A stretch of DNA of 31,325 nt from Chloroflexaceae bacterium UBA1466 (GTDB lineage: Bacteria > Chloroflexota > Chloroflexia > Chloroflexales > Chloroflexaceae), in NCBI GenBank assembly GCA_002325605.1, contig DCSM01000085.1, positions 1,165-32,489 on the forward strand, given 5' to 3'. Positions 1 to 7,166 of the stretch are shown one piece after another; the stretch's first letter is position 1, and every line of letters begins with the position of its first letter. The position numbers were made by a program, and so were the translations under genes. The notes under the pieces are model-generated. The model saw only the letters and a program-made list of their open reading frames with translations, searched no databases and was not told the origin of the DNA.

Positions 1-2
1 GT

Positions 3-233
3 TTCGTCACCCAGAGTCTTAACTCTATGGGCGATTGGATCACGGGTTTCATTCGAGATCGAGGTCTGGAGCCAGAGCAAATCATCGCCAATCTCAAGCA
101 TGGCATTGACATCGCTGATGATAAGATTGACTACCTGGGTGCTTTCCTCGATATGTATGTCAAATACTTTGTCCACACAGGTACGCAGAGTCTGGCCCGC
201 TCGCTGATTGAACGTGCGGTTAATGAAATCTAG
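3..233 (+). CDS. C-terminal end of an unknown protein (5' end outside window)
   Basis: The reading frame is open from the first bases of the window to the TAG at 231-233, so this is the last ~76 residues of a longer gene rather than a small gene starting at the ATG at 27. The visible part is soluble and looks all-helical (segments such as LEPEQIIANLKHGID and LARSLIERAVNEI), with no cysteine and no membrane segment. A short TQSL motif occurs twice (near the window edge and again about 20 residues from the end). I do not recognise the family. It is followed by a nested palindrome that could end transcription. Confidence 0.6.
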   Translation, partial: FVTQSLNSMGDWITGFIRDRGLEPEQIIANLKHGIDIADDKIDYLGAFLDMYVKYFVHTGTQSLARSLIERAVNEI

Positions 234-327
234 TTTAAGCCTAAGATCGTAGTGGACAGAACAATTTGAGATAAGCAAAGAAGCTTTGGTTTTTAACCAG
301 AGCTTCTTTAGCTTTAGGCTTATAAAC
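234..327 (+). terminator. Nested hairpin, probable terminator
   Basis: The core is an inverted repeat of 13 bases at 278-290 and 296-308 (AAGAAGCTTTGGT / ACCAGAGCTTCTT) with one G-U pair and a 5-base loop. Outside it, GTTTAAGCCTAA near 233-244 is complementary to TTAGGCTTATAAAC at 314-327 apart from a small insertion, so almost the whole gap between the two genes folds back on itself. The U-tract after the core is poor, so termination strength is uncertain. Confidence 0.5.
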
Positions 328-353
328 AAATTTCTAAGAAAGGGTGGTTTTTC

Positions 354-2006
354 ATGCGGTCTAAGTCGTTTATCTTACTCTTTTTGTTGATTTTGCTGGT
401 TAGTTTAGGGTCTTGCACCAATGGTAACAAAATTCCCGCAGGTGAATCAGCCGCGCCCTCCAGTAACTCTTTGGTTGTTCGGTTTGCCTACAGCCCAGAG
501 AAAAAGCAATGGCTTGAGGAGCGATTCAAAGTCTTTAATGCTGAGAAAGCTCAAGTGAATGGCCAAACCATTTTTGTAGAGGGGGTTGAAAAGTCGAGCG
601 GAGCAGCTCGCACGGAGATCAAAAATGGCACTTTGAGCGTCACCGCCTGGAGTCCTTCGGCTTCGACTTGGCTGGAAGTGCTAAAAAGTGAGTTGAACAA
701 AGCTGATCTCGCAACTTCAGCAAAACCGCTTGTTTTGACCCCCGTCGTGATTTCGCTCTGGAAACCAATGGCTGAAGCACTAGGTTGGCCCAAAAAACCT
801 ATTGGTTGGCAAGATATGCTGGAGCTAATCAATGATCCGCAAGGCTGGGGGAAGTTTGGGCATCCTGAATGGGGTAAATTTTCCTGGGGTCATACCGATC
901 CAGAAATTAGTACCACCGCTCTTTCGACTTTAATCGCTGAGTTTTATGCAGTCAATAATAAGCAACGTGGTTTATCAGTCGAGGATGTTCGCAGCCCAAC
1001 CAGTCAACAGTTTATTCGGGATCTTGGGAAGGGCATTAAACACTACGGTTACAACACTTTAGTCTTTAGCGAAAACATGCAGAAGTTTGGCATGAGCTAT
1101 ATCTCAGCTTTTCCGATGGAAGAGATTACGCTAATTGAATTTAACAAGGCAAATCCGCCACCGCCCACGCCTTTGGTTGCGATTTATCCCAAAGAAGGCA
1201 CGTTTTGGCACGATAACCCTTTTGTGATTTTAGCCAGTGCCAGCGAAGTTGAGCAAGAAGCGGCCAGCAAATTCTACGAATTCTTGTTGACCGAAGAGAG
1301 CCAAAAACTTGCTTTGAGCTACGGTTTTCGCCCTGCCAATGTCAACGTAACCCTCACTGACCCCGTGAGCGCGAAATTTGGCGTGCAACCAGAGGGGATT
1401 CAGAACACGCTGGACGTGCCTAAAGCCGAAGTTATCGTGGCGGCGAAGGATTCTTGGGCCCTCAACCGCAAACGCGCTGACATCTTGCTCGTCGTTGATA
1501 TTTCAGGCTCAATGGCAGGTGAGAAGCTAGAAGCAGTAAAAGCAGGTTTAGATAATTTTTTGCAACGGATTCTGCCTGAAGATCGGGTTGGCTTGATTGT
1601 CTTCTCTGATACGGCTGAATTGTTAGTCAAACCTGCGCCCCTTTCCGAGAGTCGGATTGCCTTGCAGACTGCCATTCAGGGACTGCAAGCCAAGAACAAA
1701 ACTGCGGTTTTTGATGCTCTGGAAATCGCGCACCAAGAACTCAATACAATGCAAAGTGCTGGCGTAGACCGCATTCGTGGGATTGTGTTGCTTAGTGATG
1801 GAGCCGACAATTCTAGTAAACTTACGCTGGCGGGGCTGGAAAAGAACTTCTTTGAAAGTGGCGTGAGTATCTTTCCCGTTGCCTATGGCGAAGATGCTGA
1901 TTTGATAATTCTCAAGCAGATTGCAAACTTTTCGCGCACGATTATCGTGCAAGGAAATACAAAAGACATTCAACAAATCTTTGACAATCTGAGCCGCTAC
2001 TTCTAA
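354..2006 (+). CDS. Lipoprotein: solute-binding-protein-like domain fused to a VWA domain
   Basis: 550 residues. The N-terminus is a lipoprotein signal: a hydrophobic stretch at about 6-19, then the lipobox LGSC with Cys21 as predicted lipidation site. Residues ~38-330 resemble the substrate-binding proteins of ABC importers (aromatic-rich, with a typical FYEFLLTEESQKLAL segment near 307-321). Residues ~374-548 form a von Willebrand A domain with the metal site D382-x-S384-x-S386, T450 and D482 (LLSDGAD), so the metal-binding residues look intact. The protein should be anchored outside the membrane, binding a ligand or protein with one or both domains. No permease or ATPase gene is adjacent, so an import role is not supported. 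A purine-rich AAGAAAGGGTGG precedes the ATG. The domain calls are fairly sure; the biological role is unknown. Confidence 0.85.
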   Translation: MRSKSFILLFLLILLVSLGSCTNGNKIPAGESAAPSSNSLVVRFAYSPEKKQWLEERFKVFNAEKAQVNGQTIFVEGVEKSSGAARTEIKNGTLSVTAWSPSASTWLEVLKSELNKADLATSAKPLVLTPVVISLWKPMAEALGWPKKPIGWQDMLELINDPQGWGKFGHPEWGKFSWGHTDPEISTTALSTLIAEFYAVNNKQRGLSVEDVRSPTSQQFIRDLGKGIKHYGYNTLVFSENMQKFGMSYISAFPMEEITLIEFNKANPPPPTPLVAIYPKEGTFWHDNPFVILASASEVEQEAASKFYEFLLTEESQKLALSYGFRPANVNVTLTDPVSAKFGVQPEGIQNTLDVPKAEVIVAAKDSWALNRKRADILLVVDISGSMAGEKLEAVKAGLDNFLQRILPEDRVGLIVFSDTAELLVKPAPLSESRIALQTAIQGLQAKNKTAVFDALEIAHQELNTMQSAGVDRIRGIVLLSDGADNSSKLTLAGLEKNFFESGVSIFPVAYGEDADLIILKQIANFSRTIIVQGNTKDIQQIFDNLSRYF

Positions 2007-2019
2007 ACAGAGTTGGGCT

Positions 2020-2075
2020 AAAGGGGCGTAAACGTGCTAGCTCCTAAAGCTAAAACTACGTTTACGCCCCTTTTT
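2020..2075 (+). terminator. Rho-independent terminator
   Basis: AAAGGGGCGTAAACGT (2020-2035) pairs with ACGTTTACGCCCCTTT (2058-2073), followed by Ts through 2075. The ~22-base loop can itself fold (CTAGC/CTAAAG region). It lies between the convergent lipoprotein gene and egtD. Confidence 0.85.
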
Positions 2076-2096
2076 GGAATTAAGTTAATTTGCTAC

Positions 2097-3062
2097 CTAA
2101 TTAACTCGTAGGCAATGCACACTAAACAATTTAGCTGCGTCTACCCATACCTTTTCAGGCTGAAACCCTACTGCTTTAGCTAAATTCTGAAATTGCGTTA
2201 CGGTGTATTTGCAAGAGTTTTCCGTGTGGATACTTTCCCCCTCCGCAAACGTAAATTTCTGGCCCGCAACTTGAATTTCCTGCGAAATCTTGCTAACCAA
2301 GTGCATTTCCACGCGCCCCAGTTCAACATTATAAAAGGCATAATGTTCAAAATGAGTGGGTTTGAAATCCGCCTCCAATTCGCGGTTGAGGCGCGAAAGC
2401 AGGTTAAGATTGAAAGCTGCGGTAACCCCTTGGGCATCATTATAGGCTGCATGAAGCAGATTCGGGGCTTTTTTTAGATCGACCCCAATCAGCAAAGCTC
2501 CCTTTGGCCCTAAGAGTTTTGCAACTCTTCGCAACAAATCTTGCGCTTGCGAAGGTTCAAAATTGCCAATACTGGAGCCAGGAAAGAAAGCTACTCTCTT
2601 TTCGTTAGGAATATTGCTACATGGTAGCTGAAAATCGCTTGAGTAATCGGCGCAAATCGCGTGAATCTTTAGCTTGGGAAAGTCTGTAGCCAGCGCTTGC
2701 GCGGATTGTAAAAGATGTTCCTTCGAAATATCAATGGGTAAATAGGTTGCTGGTTGTAGAGCATTGAGTAGTACACGGATTTTCTTGTTGCTACCACTGC
2801 CTAACTCCAATAACCAACGTTCTTTCCCCAGCAACAGAGCCATTTCTTCCCCATGCTCTTGGAGAATCGCTATTTCAGTCCGCGTCGGATAATATTCTGG
2901 TAACTCCGTAATCCGATCAAAAAGCTGTGAACCATGTTGGTCATAGAAAAACTTAGGCGGAATAGTTTTGGGCTGAGTTGCCAAACCATTTAAAACCTCT
3001 GCTTTGAAATCGACTAGAGAGGGATGTAAATCAGTAAATTGGATGTTATCGATTTTCATCAT
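2097..3062 (-). CDS. egtD: L-histidine N-alpha-methyltransferase (EgtD)
   Basis: Adds three methyl groups from S-adenosylmethionine to the alpha-amino group of histidine, giving hercynine, the first step of ergothioneine synthesis. The start chosen is the ATG at 3062-3060: it overlaps the egtB stop codon (ATGA) and has GGAGG just upstream, giving 321 residues, the usual size for EgtD. A longer in-frame start at 3098 would lie inside egtB and is unlikely. Family marks visible are the N-terminal KFFYDQHGSQLFDRITELPEYYP-type segment, the SAM-binding LELGSGSNKK, and FFPGSSIGNFEP. It is translationally coupled to egtB. No egtC or egtE is seen in the window. Confidence 0.95.
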   Translation of the reverse strand: MMKIDNIQFTDLHPSLVDFKAEVLNGLATQPKTIPPKFFYDQHGSQLFDRITELPEYYPTRTEIAILQEHGEEMALLLGKERWLLELGSGSNKKIRVLLNALQPATYLPIDISKEHLLQSAQALATDFPKLKIHAICADYSSDFQLPCSNIPNEKRVAFFPGSSIGNFEPSQAQDLLRRVAKLLGPKGALLIGVDLKKAPNLLHAAYNDAQGVTAAFNLNLLSRLNRELEADFKPTHFEHYAFYNVELGRVEMHLVSKISQEIQVAGQKFTFAEGESIHTENSCKYTVTQFQNLAKAVGFQPEKVWVDAAKLFSVHCLRVN

Positions 3063-4360
3063 ACATCCTCCGCCAGCCGAAACCCCTTGAATTGCCAACG
3101 CTCATGCGGGTAGAAGAAATTGCGGTAAGTGAGACGCATATGATTGGCAGAAGTCACGCAAGAACCACCGCGTAAAACGAATTGATTGCACATAAACTTA
3201 CCGTTATATTCCCCTATCGCACCCGCTGCGGCGCGATAGCCAGGATAAGGAGCATAAGGCGATTGCGTCCATTCCCAAAGATCACCGTACATTTGTAGCA
3301 AACCGCTTGCATTTTCTGGCGCAGCGCTAGGGTGGAAGAAACCACTATCGTATAAATTTCCTGTCAGAGGCAGATTCCGAGCCGCAATTTCCCATTCCGC
3401 TTCGCTGGGCAACCGCTTCGCTTGCCAATTTGCGAACGCATTAGCTTCAAAATAACTGACATGACAAACAGGCTCTTCTGTTCGCAAAGAGCGCATTCCC
3501 CCCAGCGTCGCCTGCCACCACTGATTATCAATCTTTTCCCAATACAAGGGAGCCTGCCAACCCTGCTTCCGAATGGTACTCCACCCATCTGAAAGCCATA
3601 ATTCAGGGCGTTCATAACCCTTTGCTTCGATGAATTCCAGATATTCACCATTGGTAACTAAGCGCGAAGCCAGCCGAAATGGGGGTAGATAGACCTGATG
3701 GCGCGGAGATTCGTTATCATAAGCAAAACCTTCTCCCGCATAACCGATCTTATCTAAGCCTCCCGCATATTCTAACCAATTTATAGCTGGCGCAGAACAG
3801 GGTGGTGGCGTGGGCAAATCTTCACGATAGGCGGGACGTAGCGGATTAAACGCTAAATTATACTTAATATCAGTTAGAGACAATTCTTGATGTTGTTGTT
3901 CATGATGGAGACCAATGAGAAGGCGCTGTTCAATAGTTGACCAATCTTCCTCTTTAGCGGTTTCAATGAGTTGCTTCATCTGTTCGTCCACGTAAGCGCG
4001 ATAACGATAGACTTCAGCAACAGTAGGCCGCGACAACAAACCGCGCTGGAGGCGCGGGAAGAATTGGCCGACCTGTTCGTAATAAGAGTTAAAGAGGTAA
4101 CGAAAACGGGGATGGAACGGTTGATAGTTGGGGGCAAAATCGGCTAGAATAAAGGTTTCGTAGAACCAGGTGACGTGGGCCAAATGCCATTTTGCAGGGC
4201 TGGCTTCGGGGGTCGTTTGAATTACATAATCTTCAACTTGAAGTGGGGAACAGATTTTCTCGCTCTCTTGGCGTACAGCGCTAAATTGCTGGGTTGCTGC
4301 CTGGCGAGTTAAACTCCCTTCTTGCAAGTTGGTAGCAGAGTGAGAGTTGCGCTTGATCAT
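3059..4360 (-). CDS. egtB: Hercynine oxygenase / sulfoxide synthase (EgtB)
   Basis: Non-heme iron enzyme that joins hercynine to a thiol substrate (gamma-glutamylcysteine or cysteine) using O2. 433 residues. The N-terminal DinB-like half (about 25-180) carries the iron histidines: WHLAH (H59/H62) and HHEQQHQE (H153 and H157). The C-terminal half (about 190-431) is a formylglycine-generating-enzyme/sulfatase-modifying fold with RLPSEAEWE (317-325), YGDLWEWT and a final VLRGGSC...RNFF...GFRLA. AAAGGATC precedes the ATG. The gene overlaps egtD by 4 bases and follows lipA after 70 bases. The sequence alone does not show which thiol is used, and absence of egtA/egtC nearby leaves that open. Confidence 0.95.
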   Translation of the reverse strand: MIKRNSHSATNLQEGSLTRQAATQQFSAVRQESEKICSPLQVEDYVIQTTPEASPAKWHLAHVTWFYETFILADFAPNYQPFHPRFRYLFNSYYEQVGQFFPRLQRGLLSRPTVAEVYRYRAYVDEQMKQLIETAKEEDWSTIEQRLLIGLHHEQQHQELSLTDIKYNLAFNPLRPAYREDLPTPPPCSAPAINWLEYAGGLDKIGYAGEGFAYDNESPRHQVYLPPFRLASRLVTNGEYLEFIEAKGYERPELWLSDGWSTIRKQGWQAPLYWEKIDNQWWQATLGGMRSLRTEEPVCHVSYFEANAFANWQAKRLPSEAEWEIAARNLPLTGNLYDSGFFHPSAAPENASGLLQMYGDLWEWTQSPYAPYPGYRAAAGAIGEYNGKFMCNQFVLRGGSCVTSANHMRLTYRNFFYPHERWQFKGFRLAEDV

Positions 4361-4430
4361 TAACTGATCCTTTCATTGAGCTTGAAGAATTAAAACGATT
4401 CGGAAATCGCCCCTTTTGATCTATCTTCAA

Positions 4431-5300
4431 TCAGAGTTGCGTGATCTGAGCGTGAGCGTGGTAACTACTTCGCACTAAAGGCGCACTTTCAACGAAGCGA
4501 AAACCACGTTTATGTCCTTCCTTAGCGAAAAAATCGAATTCTTCAGGAGTAACATAGCGTTCCATCGGCCAATGGCTCTTCGTGGGCGCGAGATATTGCC
4601 CAATTGTTATCCCATCTACATCATTTTGGCGCAGAAAATCCATAACTTCCAAGACTTCAGAGTTAGTTTCGCCTGCGCCGACCATCATGCCGCTTTTGGT
4701 CAGGATGCTGGGCTGCAAAGCTCGCGCTCGTGCTAACAATTCCAAACTGCGTTCAAAGCTGGCTTTAGGCCGAAAACGAGGAAAAAGACGCGGAACCGTC
4801 TCAATATTATGATTCAAGACAGTTGGGCCAGCTTCCAAAACCATTTCCAATGCGGCCCAATTGCCTTCAAAGTCAGGAATTAGCACTTCAATGGTGCAAG
4901 AAGGAAGTTTTGCGCGAATTTGACGAATACTCTCTGCAAAAATATGCGCTCCGCCATCAGGCAAATCATCTCGATTCACTGAGGTCAAAACTACATGTTT
5001 GAGTTTGAGATAAGTTACGGCCTCCGCAATTCGCGCTGGCTCCTGTTCATCAAGCGGCTCTGGTTTGCCCTTGGGAATTGCACAAAACCGACAGCCACGA
5101 GTACAAATCTCGCCTAAAAGCAAGAAGGTCGCGGTCCGATCTTCCCAACATTCACCACGATTAGGGCAATTAGCCGCTTCACAAACTGTGTGGAGCTTGA
5201 GGTCGCGCAAGAGATGCAAGAGATCATGCTGATTTTCGCCCGTTGGGGCCCGTACTTTAAGCCAAGGAGGACGTTTTTGATAGTTTGAAATTTCGCTCAT
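4431..5300 (-). CDS. lipA: Lipoyl synthase (LipA)
   Basis: Radical SAM enzyme that inserts two sulfurs into protein-bound octanoyl chains. 289 residues, normal for the family. Both cluster motifs are complete: the auxiliary cluster cysteines C40, C45 and C51 (CEAANCPNRGEC), the radical SAM cluster C66-x3-C70-x2-C73 (CTRGCRFC), and the C-terminal RSSY serine ligand near 277-280. The ATG overlaps the lipB stop by four bases, so LipB and LipA are translationally coupled and act in sequence. Confidence 0.97.
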   Translation of the reverse strand: MSEISNYQKRPPWLKVRAPTGENQHDLLHLLRDLKLHTVCEAANCPNRGECWEDRTATFLLLGEICTRGCRFCAIPKGKPEPLDEQEPARIAEAVTYLKLKHVVLTSVNRDDLPDGGAHIFAESIRQIRAKLPSCTIEVLIPDFEGNWAALEMVLEAGPTVLNHNIETVPRLFPRFRPKASFERSLELLARARALQPSILTKSGMMVGAGETNSEVLEVMDFLRQNDVDGITIGQYLAPTKSHWPMERYVTPEEFDFFAKEGHKRGFRFVESAPLVRSSYHAHAQITQL

Positions 5301-6061
5301 GAGCCTTTCTCAGTGATGAATGCGATTTGAAAAACTTGCGAAAAAGCGGCGATGACGCGCTCCTTTACTTCTTTCATTGGGGGCGGGGTTCCCAAAATTT
5401 GGGCCAGCGAAGTAACGCGCCGTCCCTGAAGCCCACAGGGAATAATCTGGGCAAAACCTTGCAGATCTGGGGCTACATTCAATGCAAACCCATGCGAAGT
5501 TATGCCACTCGCACTCAAGCGAATCCCAATCGCCGCAATTTTGGCCAATGTGCTTGAATTTGCAGTATCCTTCGCTTCAGTTTCGACTTCCAAAGCTAGA
5601 TTTTCTATCCCTGAATCTTCTCCTTCAACCCAAACCCCCGTCAAACCCTCAATCCGTTTGGCAACCACGTTGTAGGTCGCTAACGTTTGGATGAGAACCT
5701 CCTCTAATTTACGCAAATAAGCCAACAAGTCTCCACCATAATTGCGTAATTTGAGAATTGGATAACCAACCAATTGCCCAGGACCGTGATAGGTAATGTC
5801 GCCTCCACGGTCACTCTCTACTAAAGCAATACCTTTAGCACTTAATTCAGCACGACTAACCAAAAGATTTTCCATATTAGCCGAACGGCCTAGCGTGATT
5901 GTCGGCGAATGTTCCAAGAGCAACAAAGTATCGTTACTCATTCCCGCCGAACGGTCTGCTACCATTTGCCGCTGCCAATTCCAAGCATCTTTATAGTCAA
6001 TGTAACGAGTGTAGACCAAGGCCCGACACGTTCGTTTTGTGGTTGTTGTATAGGAAGACAT
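5297..6061 (-). CDS. lipB: Octanoyl-[acyl-carrier protein] transferase (LipB)
   Basis: Moves octanoate from acyl carrier protein to the lipoyl domains of 2-oxoacid dehydrogenases and the glycine cleavage H protein. 254 residues. Marks: RGGDITYHGPGQLVGYP (85-101), the SHGFALNV strand (189-196), and the catalytic pair expected from E. coli LipB, Lys174 (LAKIAAIGIR) and Cys209 (IPCGL). Compared with typical LipB there is an extra polar stretch of about 25 residues at 147-172 (GEDSGIENLALEVETEAKD...) just before the Lys strand. A predicted extended -10 promoter lies upstream at 6151-6159. First gene of a lipB-lipA-egtB-egtD run on this strand. Confidence 0.95.
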   Translation of the reverse strand: MSSYTTTTKRTCRALVYTRYIDYKDAWNWQRQMVADRSAGMSNDTLLLLEHSPTITLGRSANMENLLVSRAELSAKGIALVESDRGGDITYHGPGQLVGYPILKLRNYGGDLLAYLRKLEEVLIQTLATYNVVAKRIEGLTGVWVEGEDSGIENLALEVETEAKDTANSSTLAKIAAIGIRLSASGITSHGFALNVAPDLQGFAQIIPCGLQGRRVTSLAQILGTPPPMKEVKERVIAAFSQVFQIAFITEKGS

Positions 6062-6150
6062 AAGTTTATACCATTATTTGGCTTAGAAATAGCTTTTGGC
6101 TAACAACTTTTAGCAAAAGCCTTTAATTTGCCTTTTAAATCTTAACCTCA

Positions 6151-6159
6151 ATTATACCA
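6151..6159 (-). promoter_or_regulatory. Extended -10 promoter for lipB
   Basis: Read on the minus strand, positions 6159-6151 are TGGTATAAT, a perfect TATAAT with the TGn extension. The -35 position 17 bases upstream (GGCCAG) is poor, as is common for extended -10 promoters. It lies ~90 bases before the lipB start. Confidence 0.6.
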
Positions 6160-6187
6160 TAGCTCATCTTCCTCTGGCCACTTCTAG

Positions 6188-6225
6188 GTTGACAGAGTTG
6201 ACAGATAAGTTGCGCCAGGTATAAT
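6188..6225 (+). promoter_or_regulatory. Sigma70 promoter with duplicated -35 for the LsrF-like gene
   Basis: TTGACA (6198-6203), 16-base spacer, TATAAT (6220-6225): a consensus housekeeping promoter about 45 bases before the RBS. GTTGACAGA is tandemly duplicated (6188-6196 and 6197-6205), so a second TTGACA sits at 6189-6194, 25 bases from the -10 and too far to serve the same -10. Confidence 0.75.
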
Positions 6226-6276
6226 TGAGCCACTTCCATTGCGCTAATTTATATTCACGAAAGGATTTTGCTCCAA

Positions 6277-7095
6277 ATGGACTGGGGAAAACAGAACCGT
6301 TTATCGCGTCTGATTCAACCTGATGGCCATTGCTTCTTTTTGGCGATGGATCACGGCTACTTTTTGGGCCCTACCAGCAAATTGGAAAAGCCAGGCGAAA
6401 TGATCAAGCCGCTAATGTCCTCTGTAGACGCGCTTTTCCTCACGCGAGGGGTTTTACGGGCTACCGTTAGCTCTAAAGATAGCACCCCAATTATTAGCCC
6501 GCAAGATAGCAAACCAATCATTTTGCGCGTTTCGGGCGGGACAAGTATCGTCGGTGGGGATTTGGCCAACGAAGGTTTAACCACTTCGATTGAGGAAATT
6601 ATCCGTTTGAATGCGACTGCCGTTGGGCTTTCAGTCTTTATTGGGAGTTCCTATGAGCGTCAAACCCTTTTAAGCCTAACAGAATTGATCAATCAGTGTG
6701 AAACCTATGGAATTCCTGTTATGGCGGTAACGGCAGTGGGCAAAGAGTTAGAAAAACGCGATGCGCGGTATCTTTCGCTTTGTTGCCGAATTGCGGCTGA
6801 GTTAGGAGCCACCACTGTCAAAACTTATTGGTGCGAAGACTTCGAGAAAGTTACGGAAAGCTGTCCCGTACCTGTTGTTATCGCTGGAGGCCCCAAGTGT
6901 GATACCGCTTTGGAAGTCTTTGAATTTATCTACGATGGGATGCAACGTGGCGCAATCGGCGTAAATCTGGGCCGCAATATCTGGCAAGATGATTGTCCCG
7001 TGGGAGTTGCCCGTGGTTTGCAAGCTGTTATTCACGAGAAAGCAACCCCCAAGCAAGCTGACGATCTTTACCAGACCATCAAAAATGGCAAATAA
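6277..7095 (+). CDS. DhnA/LsrF-like class I aldolase family protein
   Basis: 272 residues from the ATG at 6277. The TTG at 6268 is too close to the AAAGGA at 6260-6265, and the family alignment begins at MDWGKQNRLSR, which matches the DWGMQSRLSR of E. coli LsrF. Marks of the DeoC/LsrF aldolase superfamily: LAMDHGYFLGPT near 22-33, a Schiff-base lysine candidate in TVKTYW (K182), and a phosphate-binding end (IAGGPK, then GAIGVNLGRNIWQ). LsrF itself is a thiolase of the autoinducer-2 pathway, but no lsrK, lsrR, lsrG or Lsr transporter is seen here, so the substrate may well be another phosphorylated sugar or dione. It has its own strong promoter. Confidence 0.8.
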   Translation: MDWGKQNRLSRLIQPDGHCFFLAMDHGYFLGPTSKLEKPGEMIKPLMSSVDALFLTRGVLRATVSSKDSTPIISPQDSKPIILRVSGGTSIVGGDLANEGLTTSIEEIIRLNATAVGLSVFIGSSYERQTLLSLTELINQCETYGIPVMAVTAVGKELEKRDARYLSLCCRIAAELGATTVKTYWCEDFEKVTESCPVPVVIAGGPKCDTALEVFEFIYDGMQRGAIGVNLGRNIWQDDCPVGVARGLQAVIHEKATPKQADDLYQTIKNGK

Positions 7096-7103
7096 TTGAA
7101 ATC

Positions 7104-7142
7104 TTGAGACCTGAAAGTTTTTCAAAAGCTCTCAGGTCTCAA
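7104..7142. repeat. AGACCT-family hairpin
   Basis: TTGAGACCTGA (7104-7114) and TCAGGTCTCAA (7132-7142) form an 11-bp stem around a 17-base loop, in the gap after the LsrF-like gene. There is no U-tract on the plus strand. It shares the AGACCT...AGGTCT ends with hairpins at 19910, 27557, 29644 and 30740, but lacks their TTTGCGG-like interior, so membership is the weakest of the five. Confidence 0.6.
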
Positions 7143-7166
7143 AAAGTCTTTTCAGAGTCAGAAATT

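Noticed and set aside
3063..3098. Longer egtD start
   Set aside because: It would lie inside egtB. The ATG at 3062 has GGAGG before it and gives the usual EgtD length.
6268..6276. TTG start for the LsrF-like protein
   Set aside because: It is only 2 bases from the AAAGGA ribosome site; the ATG at 6277 has workable spacing and matches the family start.
7104..7166. Upstream TTG start for the nuclease-ParA protein
   Set aside because: The start codon lies in the hairpin at 7104-7142, has no ribosome site, and the extra residues do not resemble the HsdR-N family, which begins at the ATG at 7167.
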